Part shown: one piece after another, positions 23,750 through 31,585 of the stretch
Position numbering within the stretch: the first letter of the stretch is position 1
How the letters are laid out: each line of letters opens with the position of its first letter
Origin: Deltaproteobacteria bacterium
Lineage (GTDB): Bacteria; Myxococcota_A; Polyangia; DRWM01; JAAZOP01
Assembly: GCA_016930215.1 (NCBI GenBank)
Contig: JAFGHH010000033.1
Coordinates: 1-44,093, forward strand
Length of the DNA stretch: 44,093 nt
Reading direction: 5' to 3'
Translations under genes and position numbers: made by a program
The notes under the pieces: generated by a model
What the model was told of the DNA's origin: nothing
The model's input: the letters and a program-made list of their open reading frames with translations, nothing else
Databases searched by the model: none

Positions 23750-24172
23750 ATGATGGTCCTGGCCCTCGACCCGGGCTCCCGGCGCGTCGGCGTCGCCCTT
23801 TCCGACGCGGGCGGCTCGTTCGCCTTCGCGCAGCCGGCGCTCGAGGTCGTCGCCGGCGGCGGCCATTTCGCGGCCGTCGCCCGCCTCGCCTTGGAGCGAC
23901 GGGTCGAGCGCATCCTGGTGGGCCTGCCGCTCCGGCTCGACGGCGGCGAGGGGCCCGCGGCGAAGGCGGCGCGGGAGTTCGCGGCGGCGGTCGAGCGGGC
24001 GACGGGGCTGCCGGTGGAGCTGGTCGACGAGCGGTTCACGACGGCGCAGGCGCACCGCGAGCTGATCGCGGCGGGCCGCCGGCGGAAGGAGCGACGGGCG
24101 ACGGTGGACTCCGCGGCGGCCGCCCTGCTGCTCGAGGCGTGGCTGGCGGCGCACCGGGAGCCCGGACCGTGA
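23750..24172 (+). CDS. ruvX: Holliday junction resolvase-like YqgF/RuvX
   Basis: 140 aa, the normal length. RNase H-like fold with ALDPGSRRVGVALSD at the N-terminus (D7), LVGLPLRLDGGEGPAA, VDERFTTAQAH and the C-terminal DSAAAALLLEAWL, all family landmarks with the acidic catalytic residues kept. In E. coli YqgF acts in 16S rRNA 5' processing and has been proposed to resolve junctions. ATG 23750 or ATG 23753 are both possible. Its stop overlaps the GTG of mltG (GTGA), a very common pairing in bacteria. Confidence 0.95.
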   Translation: MMVLALDPGSRRVGVALSDAGGSFAFAQPALEVVAGGGHFAAVARLALERRVERILVGLPLRLDGGEGPAAKAAREFAAAVERATGLPVELVDERFTTAQAHRELIAAGRRRKERRATVDSAAAALLLEAWLAAHREPGP

Positions 24173-25020
24173 GCCGCGGCACCGCCCTCGTCGTCGTCGG
24201 CGGAACGGCGGCGCTGCTGGTCGCGGCCGCCGTGGCCGCGCTCGCGATCCTCGCGGCCCCGCGGCCCGTGCGGCTCGAGGCCACCGTGGTGGTGCGCGAG
24301 GGCTGGACGATCTTCGACATCGCCCGCGAGCTGGAGCGGCGGAACGTCTGCCCCGCGAGCGACTTCGTCGCCGCCGCCACCGATTCGACGCTGGTCCGCG
24401 GCCTGGGTGTCCCCGCCGACGACGCCGAGGGGTTCCTCTTCCCCGCCACGTACCGACTGGCGGTGCCGACGCCGGCGCCGCGCGTCGTGACGCGCCTCGT
24501 CGGCACCTGGAAGGAGCGCGCCGGGCGGTTGCTCGAGGCGCGGGCGGCGCGCGTCGAGGCCGCCGGGCGGAAGCTCGGAGGCGATGGTCGCCTGGCCCTG
24601 GTCACGATCGCCTCGATGGTCGAGGCGGAGGCGGCGGTGGCGGCCGAGCGGCCGCGGATCGCCTCGGTGATCTGGAACCGCCTCGACGGGCTCGACCCGG
24701 AGCTCACCCGCCTGCAGCTCGACCCCACGGCGAGCTACGGCTGTCGCCGTTTCCCCCGGCTCGTCTCGTGCGCCCGCTACGCGGGCCGCGGCCCGCCGAG
24801 CCGCGCGATGCTGGCCGACGCGACCAACCCGTACAACACCTACCGCCGGACCGGCCTGCCGCCCGGACCGATCGGCAACCCGGGGCTCGACAGCCTCCGC
24901 GCGGCGCTCGACCCCGAGCGCACGACGTACCTGTTCTACGTGGCGAAGGCCGACGGCAGCGGCACCCACGCGTTCAGCCGGACGTACGAGGAGCACCGCC
25001 GGGCGGTGGCGAGCCGCTGA
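24169..25020 (+). CDS. mltG: Endolytic murein transglycosylase MltG (YceG)
   Basis: 283 aa from GTG 24169, overlapping the ruvX stop. One N-terminal membrane helix (about 5-30), then a LysM-like domain (REGWTIFDIARELERR), then the catalytic YceG domain: ASMVEAEAAV contains the catalytic Glu, LQLDPTASYG, NPYNTYRRTGLPPGPIGNPG and TYLFYVA. It cleaves nascent glycan strands at the inner membrane. The catalytic core is complete and the protein is shorter than the E. coli form (340 aa). Its 3' end overlaps the convergent MMPL gene by 47 bp. Confidence 0.96.
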   Translation: MSRGTALVVVGGTAALLVAAAVAALAILAAPRPVRLEATVVVREGWTIFDIARELERRNVCPASDFVAAATDSTLVRGLGVPADDAEGFLFPATYRLAVPTPAPRVVTRLVGTWKERAGRLLEARAARVEAAGRKLGGDGRLALVTIASMVEAEAAVAAERPRIASVIWNRLDGLDPELTRLQLDPTASYGCRRFPRLVSCARYAGRGPPSRAMLADATNPYNTYRRTGLPPGPIGNPGLDSLRAALDPERTTYLFYVAKADGSGTHAFSRTYEEHRRAVASR

Positions 25021-27292
25021 GCGGCCACCACCAGGTCCGCCGACCGAGGAACCGCAGCAGGGCCGGGACCAGCATCATCCGCACCAGGGTCGCGTCGAGA
25101 CCCACGGCGAGGGCGAGGGCAAACCCCATCTCCTTCATCGGCAGGAGCGAGCCCGTGATGAACGCGGCGAAGGTCAGCGCGGCCACCAGCGCCGCGTTGG
25201 TGATGATCCCGCCGGTCCGCGACAGCCCCTCGTGGATCGCCTCGCGGTGCGCCGTCTCGCGCCGTTCCGGCGGGTCGCCCGGTCCCGCGCGCCGCCGGTA
25301 CGCCTCCTGGATCCGTGCGACGAGGAACACCTCGTAGTCCATCGACACCCCGAACAGGATGCAGAACAGGATCACCGGGGTGACGAAGCTCAGCCCGCCC
25401 GGCGGCGGGCCCTCGACCCCCAGGAGCCCCAGGCCCCAGCCGTGCTGGAACACCAGCACCAGGATGCCGTAGGTCGTGGCGAGCGAGGCGGCGTTGAGCA
25501 GCAGCGCCTTGAGCGGCACGAGCAGCGAGCGGAACAGCAGGGCCATCAGCAGGAAGGCGGCGAGCGCCACGACGGGGATCATCACCGGCAGGCTGCCGGT
25601 CAGTCCGGTGCGGGTCTCCCAGTCGCGCGCCGGGGCGCCGCCGACCCAGGCCCGCAGGCCCGGGTCCAGTTCGGCGAGCAACGCCGGCAGCTCGGCCCGC
25701 AGCCGCACCACCAGCGCCGAGAGCGTGGCGTCGTCGGAGGTCTTCGCCAGCACGTTGAACGAGGCGTGGTCGGCGTTCCGGCTGACGAACCGTCCCGCGA
25801 ATCCCTCGCCGAAACCGTAGCCGAGCCGCAGGCCGAGCACGTCGACCGAGAGCGGCATCAGCAGGTCGGCGCTCTGCACGAGCGAGACCCCCGGCCACGC
25901 CCGCACCCGGTCCAGCAGCGCCAGGAACCGCCGCTGCCGCGCCGGGTCGCGGAACGTCGTCCCGTCCTCCGCCCGCACCATCACGACGATCGGGTACAGG
26001 TCGCCCTCGCCGGCCACCTCGAGCACGCGCGACAGGCCGCGCCGCGCCTCGACCTCCGGCGGGATCACCTCGTGCCGCGGGTTCTGGACGCGCAGCGCCC
26101 CGAGGTGTGGGGCGCAGAGTGCCACGAGCAGGACGCCTGCCAGCACGGGCCACACCGGCCGGCGCAGGACGCCGCGGCTCCAGCGCTCCCAGAACCGATC
26201 GACCGCCGCGTGGCTCCGGCGGAACCAGCCCCAGCGGGGCCAGTCGAGCCGCCGGTGGAGCAGCGACAGCAGCACCGGCAGCAGCGTCAGCGTGGAGAGC
26301 AGCGTGCCGGCCACGGTCAGGACGCCGGACAGCCCGATCGAGCGGGCCAGGCCGAGGTCCGGGATCAGCAGGCCGGCGAAGCCGACGAGCACCAGGCCGC
26401 CCGAGCCGAGGATCGCGCGACCGGCCGTCGCCGCGGTGACCTCGAGCGCTTCGGGGGGCTCCCGCCCGGCCGCCCGCTCCTCGCGGAACCGCGTGACGTA
26501 CAGCAGGGCGTAGTCCAGCCCCAGCGCCAGCCCGGTCATCGTCGAGACGGTCGACACGTAGACCGACAGCCGCACGTGGGCGGCCACGACCCAGACGACG
26601 GTCAGGCAGGCCGAGACGCCCAGGCCGGCGGTGCAGAGCGGCAGGAACGCGGCGGCGACGCTGCGGAACATCCAGATCAGCAGCACCAGGCTGACCGCCA
26701 GCACCAGCAGCTCGGCGCGCAGGCCGTCGCGCCGCACGAGCCGACCGATGTCGTGGTCGACCGCCGGCGCGCCCGTCACCAGCAGCTCCAGGTCGGGGAG
26801 GGGCAGCGATGCGCGGACCGCATCGACCGCGCGGCGCAGCTCGAGCACGCACTCCTCGGCGGCGGCGTAGTCGTCCGCGGACGCTTCGATCTCGACCAGC
26901 GAGAGCTGCGTGTGCGCATCCGGGGAGACGAACGAGCTCCGGAGCGGCAGCTCGGGCCACGAGGTGAGCAGCTCGACGCAGGGCAGCCGGCGCACCGCCG
27001 CGTGCGTCGCGACCACGCTGTCGCGGAACGGCGCGTCATCGACCGTCCATCGCGGATCGTGGAACGTCAGCTCGGCGACGAACTGCGCCTGCCGCGGGAA
27101 CTCGTGCGCCTGCAGGCCGCCGACCACCGAGGAATCGGCGCCGGGTCGCGACGGGATGATCGACTTGAGGCGCGCGCTGACGTGGTAGGCCCCGTACAGC
27201 AGCAGCGGCAGCGGCAGCAGCCAGCAGAGCAGCACGACGGCGCGGTGCCGCAGCAGCCAGCGGGTCGTGCCGACGAGCAGCCGTCCGAGCAT
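24974..27292 (-). CDS. MMPL/RND-superfamily transporter
   Basis: 772 aa from ATG 27292 (GGAGCG upstream). Two six-helix bundles each preceded by a large periplasmic loop, as in MmpL and hopanoid-exporter families. The conserved Asp-Tyr pairs in the fourth helix of each half are present (GLDYALLYVTRF, D260; SMDYEVFLVARI, D652). These drive proton-coupled export. Substrate probably lipid or hydrophobic. Last gene of the pseudo-ATPase-apbE-MMPL operon, 41 bp after apbE. The 3' end overlaps mltG in antisense by 47 bp. Confidence 0.93.
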   Translation of the reverse strand: MLGRLLVGTTRWLLRHRAVVLLCWLLPLPLLLYGAYHVSARLKSIIPSRPGADSSVVGGLQAHEFPRQAQFVAELTFHDPRWTVDDAPFRDSVVATHAAVRRLPCVELLTSWPELPLRSSFVSPDAHTQLSLVEIEASADDYAAAEECVLELRRAVDAVRASLPLPDLELLVTGAPAVDHDIGRLVRRDGLRAELLVLAVSLVLLIWMFRSVAAAFLPLCTAGLGVSACLTVVWVVAAHVRLSVYVSTVSTMTGLALGLDYALLYVTRFREERAAGREPPEALEVTAATAGRAILGSGGLVLVGFAGLLIPDLGLARSIGLSGVLTVAGTLLSTLTLLPVLLSLLHRRLDWPRWGWFRRSHAAVDRFWERWSRGVLRRPVWPVLAGVLLVALCAPHLGALRVQNPRHEVIPPEVEARRGLSRVLEVAGEGDLYPIVVMVRAEDGTTFRDPARQRRFLALLDRVRAWPGVSLVQSADLLMPLSVDVLGLRLGYGFGEGFAGRFVSRNADHASFNVLAKTSDDATLSALVVRLRAELPALLAELDPGLRAWVGGAPARDWETRTGLTGSLPVMIPVVALAAFLLMALLFRSLLVPLKALLLNAASLATTYGILVLVFQHGWGLGLLGVEGPPPGGLSFVTPVILFCILFGVSMDYEVFLVARIQEAYRRRAGPGDPPERRETAHREAIHEGLSRTGGIITNAALVAALTFAAFITGSLLPMKEMGFALALAVGLDATLVRMMLVPALLRFLGRRTWWWPLSGSPPPGGAPRTSG

Positions 27293-27333
27293 CGCTCCGC
27301 GTCGGCCCTCCCCGCGCCGCGTCCGCCCCGCGC

Positions 27334-28398
27334 CTAGCGCAGCTCCCGCTTCGGCTCCTTGAGCCAGCGCACGCCGACCCACGCCTCGAGCCCCGGACTG
27401 ACGTGCACGCCCAGGTTCGGGTCGATCACCACCGCCTCGGCCCCCGGGTAGCCGCGCACCAGCTCGAGGCCCGCAGTGGGCCCGAGGATGAAGGCGGCGG
27501 TGGCCAGCGCATCGGCGACCATCGCCGAGGCGTGGACGACGGTGGCCGAGACGCAGCGGATCGCGGGGAAGCCCGTCGCGGGGTCGATCACGTGCGACCA
27601 GCGCTGCCCGCCCGCCTCGAGGAAGTGCTCGTAGTCGCCGGTGGTGACCACGGCGCGGTCGCGCAGCGGGAACTGCACGAAAACCTCGCCCGGCTCGCCG
27701 CGCGGGTGGCGGATGCCGACGTTCCAGTCCCGCCCGCCGCGACGCCCGCTGACCAGCACGTCGCCGGCGGCATCGATCACGAAGTCGTGGAAGCCGAGCC
27801 GCCGCAGCACCGCGGCCGCCTCGTCGACGGCGAAGCCCTTGGCGATGCCGCCGAGGCCGAGCTGCATGCCGCGCTCGGCGAGCCGCGCGGTGCCCGCAGC
27901 CGGGTCGAGCTCGAGCCGGTCCCAGCCGATCTTGGTCCGCAGGCGGTCGACCTTGGCCCGGAACGGCTTGGACAGCGGGTCGATGTCGCTCTTGTCGAAG
28001 TCGCCCCAGGCCTGGCGCAGCACGGCCCAGGTGACGTCGAACGCCCCGCCGCTGCGCTCGGAAACCTGCCGCGCCACGTCCAGCACCCGCAGCAACTCGG
28101 GCGACACCGCCACCGGCTCGGTGCTCCCGGCCGCCTCGTTCAGCTTCGACACGTCGCTGTCCGGAATCCACTCGCTCAGCAGCCGCTGGACCTCCTCGAC
28201 GCGGTCGAAGGCATCGCCGATCGCCTTCCACAGCGCGTCCGACGGCTCGGCGTAGACCCGGATCGCGAAGCGCAACCCGCGCAGCTCCCGCGACTGCTCG
28301 ATCACCTCCTCGCGCGAGCGCTCGCAGGCCGCCAGCGTCGCCAGGGCGGCCGCCCCCAGCAGCAGCGGTCGCAGACTTCCCCTTCGGCATCCGTCCAT
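27334..28398 (-). CDS. apbE: ApbE-family FAD:protein FMN transferase lipoprotein
   Basis: 354 aa. Lipobox LAAC (Cys25). Core ApbE motifs: MQLGLGGIAKGFAVDEA (FAD binding), FVIDAAGDVLVSG, HVIDPATGFP and MVADALATAAFILG with the metal-binding Asp. The enzyme transfers FMN to a Thr/Ser of exported flavoproteins, in the periplasm. No FMN-bind, Nqr or Rnf target is in the window. It begins 4 bp after the pseudo-ATPase gene (GGAGCGAGGTG inside that gene's end) and precedes the MMPL gene. Target unknown. Confidence 0.95.
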   Translation of the reverse strand: MDGCRRGSLRPLLLGAAALATLAACERSREEVIEQSRELRGLRFAIRVYAEPSDALWKAIGDAFDRVEEVQRLLSEWIPDSDVSKLNEAAGSTEPVAVSPELLRVLDVARQVSERSGGAFDVTWAVLRQAWGDFDKSDIDPLSKPFRAKVDRLRTKIGWDRLELDPAAGTARLAERGMQLGLGGIAKGFAVDEAAAVLRRLGFHDFVIDAAGDVLVSGRRGGRDWNVGIRHPRGEPGEVFVQFPLRDRAVVTTGDYEHFLEAGGQRWSHVIDPATGFPAIRCVSATVVHASAMVADALATAAFILGPTAGLELVRGYPGAEAVVIDPNLGVHVSPGLEAWVGVRWLKEPKRELR

Positions 28399-28402
28399 CC
28401 GT

Positions 28403-30715
28403 TCACCTCGCTCCGGACGACCCGGCGAAGTCGAAGCGCCGCCGGCGCAGCAGCGGCACCAGGGACACCGCGGCGGCCAGGGCCATCGTGGCGGCCGGCG
28501 GCAGGAACCCGAGCGCCGCGAGGCCCGCGTTGAGCAGCGCGGCGCCCGCGGCGACCACCACCTGCAGCCAGACCGCCGCCGAGGCGCGGCGCGCCGCGCT
28601 CAGGCAGGCCACGGCGACCCGCGGGTCGTCGGCCGCCGCCGCCACGTCGCACGGGAACCCGTGCGGGTCGGACACCCCGATCGCCGACGCGACGTCCGCG
28701 TCCTGGATCACCTGCGCCGGCTCCGCCGGCCGCCCCACCACCGTCACCGAGACTCCCATCTCGCGCAGGCCGCGGATCTCCGCCGCCCGCTCCTCCCGCG
28801 TCAGCTCGGGCCGGATGTGCCGGACCCGCGCCGACCGCGCCACGTGCTCCGTCGTCGCCCGGCTCTCGCCGGTCAACAGGTGCGTCTCCATCCCCTGCCG
28901 GTGCGCCAGGTCCGCCGCCTCCCCCATTTCCGCCCGCACCGGGTCCCCCAGCGCCACGATCGCGTGCACGCGGCGCTTGAGCGCGACGAACAGCACGGTG
29001 TAGCCGGCCTGCTCGAAGTCCCGCGCGTCCTCCTCCACCGGCGCCGTCGACACCCCCTCCTCCAGCAGCATCCGCCGGCCGCCGATCCAGACCTCGCCCC
29101 GCGCCGACGTCGCCTTCACCCCGTGCCCCGGCCAGAACCGCGACAGCCGCGTCGTCGCCTCGCCCACCGCCCCGCGCCCCTGCGTGAACGCCAGCAGCGC
29201 CTCGGACAGCGAGGAGCCCCCGGCCGCCTGCTCCGCCGAGGCCACCAGGTCCAGGATCACCGCGTCGGGCTGGTCCGAGTAGTTGACGAACTCGACCACC
29301 TCCGGACGGCCGTAGGTCACGACCCCGCGATACAGGAACACGAGGTGGTGCGTCCGCGCCGCGCGCTCCACCGCGGCCGGGTCGAGATACCGCACGTTGG
29401 CCGCCGAGGCCGCGCGTGCCAGGTCGCCCAACACCAGCCCGGCGTGCCGCACCGACCACGGCACGAACGCCAACGCGCTCCCCACCAGGATCGGCACCAG
29501 CAGCTCGCTCGAGGCGAGCCACCCCGACAACGAGGCCCAGGCCACCCCCGCCACCGCTGCCGCCAGCGGCAACAGCGGGAACACCCGCAACGTCAGCCGC
29601 AGGCCGCGGAGCAGCGGCCCGCGCGCCCCGCCCCAGTCGACCAGCGCGTCCGCCCGCGGCCCGCCCTGCACCGCCGCCAGCGGCGCCGGGCGCTGCGCCA
29701 GCAGGCGCCGCTCCGCCACCACCGCCGCCGAGTACACGGCCAGCACCGCCAGCGCCTGGGGCGTCCCCGTGGCCCACCCGTCGACGAACGAGGCGACGAC
29801 CAACGCGGTGCAGGCGGTGCCGACGATCACGTGGTCGACCCCGCGCCCGCGGCCCAGCAGCAGATCCAACAACCCGAGCACGAGCAGCGCCCCCGCGCCC
29901 GTCGCCGCCACCGCGTCGGGCAGCCACCCCGGCAACTCGACCCAGGTGAACCAGCGCCGCGCCAGGTGCGCCGCGGCGAACGCCCCGAGCAGCAGCAGGA
30001 AGCCGAACAGCGCCGCGGGCGTGATGCCGACGCGGTGCGGCCCCGGCTCCGTCGCCAACCCGTACGCCGGCAGCTCCAGCTTCCGCGACTCGACCTCGCC
30101 GTCCTCCTCCAGAGCCCCGACCGCCCCGTCCGCCCCGCCCTCCGGTGCCGGCTCGTCGCCCGCAGAACCCTCACCCGCCGACCCCGCCGACGCGCCGCCG
30201 AACGCCGGCCGCCGCATCCCGGCCGCCTGGGGCGGAATCGTCGACACCGAGGTCACCACCGGCGGCGGCAACGACGACACCCCGTCGCCCACCACCGACG
30301 GCGACGACGCGTCCGGAACGTGCAGGCCGGCCGACGGCCGCACCGGAACCCTGGAACCGGTCGAGCGGAACACCCCGACGCTCGGACCGTAGGAAGGACC
30401 CACCACCGAGCGGGAACCGGGCGACAGGCTCACCGCGGGACGCGAGCCGGTCGACGGGGCGACCGACGGCGGCGTGCCGGCGACCGGGGCCTTCTCCCCG
30501 GAGACCTCGGCCGAGGCCGCCACCGAGCTCCACGAACCGCTCGGCGAAGTACCGGGCGAGGTCGAGGCGCGGGCGGCGCCGAAGGTGGCGCGGCAGGCGT
30601 CGGAGCAGAAATAGACGAACGTGCCGTCGAAGATCCCGACGGCCCCGGCGCGCAGGGGATCGACCCGCTTCCCGCAGACCGGACAACCCCCGCCCTGGCC
30701 CGACGACCCGTCCAT
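28403..30715 (-). CDS. P-type ATPase-derived pseudoenzyme with N-terminal YHS/TRASH-like Cys4 domain
   Basis: 770 aa from ATG 30715; an upstream in-frame TTG at 30844 would add residues overlapping the divergent gene. N-terminus: CPVCGKRV to FCSDACRATF (C11, C14, C37, C41), a YHS/TRASH metal-binding finger. Residues 60-220 are a Ser/Pro/Gly-rich linker. Membrane helices follow, but the actuator domain (with TGES) is missing: only about 35 residues separate the helix pairs. CPC in the channel helix is VPW (about 418). The DKTGTLT site aligns to FLYRGVVTYG, with Leu at 461 in place of the phosphorylated Asp. Later, TGD is TGES (about 614) and GDGxNDAP is GRPAEPAQ (about 658), while surrounding positions (QDADVASAIG) remain recognisable. 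ATP-driven transport seems impossible; metal sensing or scaffolding is inferred. First gene of the operon with apbE and MMPL. Confidence 0.88.
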   Translation of the reverse strand: MDGSSGQGGGCPVCGKRVDPLRAGAVGIFDGTFVYFCSDACRATFGAARASTSPGTSPSGSWSSVAASAEVSGEKAPVAGTPPSVAPSTGSRPAVSLSPGSRSVVGPSYGPSVGVFRSTGSRVPVRPSAGLHVPDASSPSVVGDGVSSLPPPVVTSVSTIPPQAAGMRRPAFGGASAGSAGEGSAGDEPAPEGGADGAVGALEEDGEVESRKLELPAYGLATEPGPHRVGITPAALFGFLLLLGAFAAAHLARRWFTWVELPGWLPDAVAATGAGALLVLGLLDLLLGRGRGVDHVIVGTACTALVVASFVDGWATGTPQALAVLAVYSAAVVAERRLLAQRPAPLAAVQGGPRADALVDWGGARGPLLRGLRLTLRVFPLLPLAAAVAGVAWASLSGWLASSELLVPILVGSALAFVPWSVRHAGLVLGDLARAASAANVRYLDPAAVERAARTHHLVFLYRGVVTYGRPEVVEFVNYSDQPDAVILDLVASAEQAAGGSSLSEALLAFTQGRGAVGEATTRLSRFWPGHGVKATSARGEVWIGGRRMLLEEGVSTAPVEEDARDFEQAGYTVLFVALKRRVHAIVALGDPVRAEMGEAADLAHRQGMETHLLTGESRATTEHVARSARVRHIRPELTREERAAEIRGLREMGVSVTVVGRPAEPAQVIQDADVASAIGVSDPHGFPCDVAAAADDPRVAVACLSAARRASAAVWLQVVVAAGAALLNAGLAALGFLPPAATMALAAAVSLVPLLRRRRFDFAGSSGAR

Positions 30716-30732
30716 CAACGCCCTCGCCGCAC

Positions 30733-30741
30733 GTTGTAGCA
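30733..30741 (-). promoter_or_regulatory. Extended -10 of the pseudo-ATPase operon
   Basis: Minus strand TGCTACAAC, a TG-extended -10 (TACAAC 30738-30733). The predicted start is about 11 nt before ATG 30715. No clear -35; short GAGTCG-type repeats lie just upstream (30750-30778). Confidence 0.35.
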
Positions 30742-30835
30742 AAGTCGGGGGAGTCGCGGAAGTCGAGAGAGTCGAGACAGGGGCGGCTCTTGACGCCGGG
30801 CGGCCGGCGGGGAACGCTGCCGGCCGGGAGGAACG

Positions 30836-31474
30836 ATGCTTCAAGCGACCGGTCCGATCCGCCCGCTCCGCCCGATCGACCCCCGGCAGCTCGCGCGCGC
30901 GAGGCTCGCCCTGCTGCTGCTCCTCCCGGGCACGGACTGCGGGGCCGACCGGGCGCCGGCCCGCCCTCCCGACGCCCGTCCCGCGACCTGGGCCGTGCCG
31001 CTCACCGAGCCCGGACTACCCAACTTCCACCGAGTCGATGACGGCCTGTACCGCGGCGCCCAACCCGGCGCCGAAGGGATGCGGTCGCTGGAGCGGCTGG
31101 GCGTCCGGACCGTCGTCAACCTCCGCGCCGCACACTCGGACCGCGACGAGCTGCGCGGCACGAGCCTCGACTACGAGCACATCAGCTTCAAACCGTGGCA
31201 CCCGGAGGACGAGGACGTCGAGGCCTTCCTAGGGATCGCGACCGACCCCGCCCGCCGCCCGGTGTTCGTCCACTGCCAACACGGCGCGGACCGCACCGGG
31301 ATGATGGTCGCGATCTACCGGATGGTCGTGCAGGGCTGGAGCGTCGAGGACGCGGTCGCCGAGTTGACCGGGGGCGGGTTCGGCTTCCATCCGGTGTGGG
31401 ACAACCTGCTCGACTACCTGCGGACTCTCGACACGGCGCGCTGGCGGCGGGAGCTCGGGCTGCCCGACCCGTAG
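30836..31474 (+). CDS. Secreted dual-specificity/tyrosine-type phosphatase
   Basis: 212 aa. A basic start and hydrophobic stretch (LARARLALLLLLPG) suggest export; TDC may be a lipidation site but the lipobox is poor. The catalytic domain (about 60-205) has the CX5R loop HCQHGADRT (C147, R153), typical of DSP/Siw14-like enzymes, preceded by LYRGAQPGAEGMRSLERLGVRTV. General acid probably Asp in the EDEDVE loop. Could dephosphorylate proteins, inositol phosphates or polyphosphate; exported forms are known in Myxococcota-like genomes. Shine-Dalgarno GGGAGGAACG before ATG. Divergent from the pseudo-ATPase operon. Confidence 0.9.
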   Translation: MLQATGPIRPLRPIDPRQLARARLALLLLLPGTDCGADRAPARPPDARPATWAVPLTEPGLPNFHRVDDGLYRGAQPGAEGMRSLERLGVRTVVNLRAAHSDRDELRGTSLDYEHISFKPWHPEDEDVEAFLGIATDPARRPVFVHCQHGADRTGMMVAIYRMVVQGWSVEDAVAELTGGGFGFHPVWDNLLDYLRTLDTARWRRELGLPDP

Positions 31475-31500
31475 GTCGCAGGCCCATCGTTCCCGTGGAC

Positions 31501-31517
31501 GGCGCCGCCGCGGCGCC
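31501..31517 (+). terminator. GC hairpin after the phosphatase gene
   Basis: GGCGCC (31501-31506) and GGCGCC (31512-31517), loop GCCGC. Each arm is palindromic. The CCTTG that follows is too short to be a T-tract and contains the next -35. Confidence 0.35.
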
Positions 31518-31518
31518 C

Positions 31519-31547
31519 TTGACAGATCGCCTTCCGTGGAACAGGTT
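31519..31547 (+). promoter_or_regulatory. Possible promoter of the P-domain lipoprotein gene
   Basis: TTGACA (31519-31524), 17-nt spacer, weak CAGGTT (31542-31547). Leader about 32 nt, ending GGGAGGACTCG before ATG 31586. Perfect -35, poor -10. Confidence 0.35.
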
Positions 31548-31585
31548 CCGCCCGACGGCCGCGGCGAGCGGCCCGGGAGGACTCG

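Noticed and set aside
28403-30715. Possible FMN attachment motif (ATGAG in PDAVAATGAGALL) in the pseudo-ATPase, as a target of the adjacent ApbE
   Set aside because: The ApbE motif needs Asp two residues before the (S/T)GA(T/S) core and a Thr/Ser after it; here the spacing is wrong and the residue is Gly, inside a membrane helix.
30716-30844. TTG start at 30844 for the pseudo-ATPase
   Set aside because: It would run across its own promoter region and into the divergent phosphatase gene; ATG 30715 has an extended -10 just upstream.
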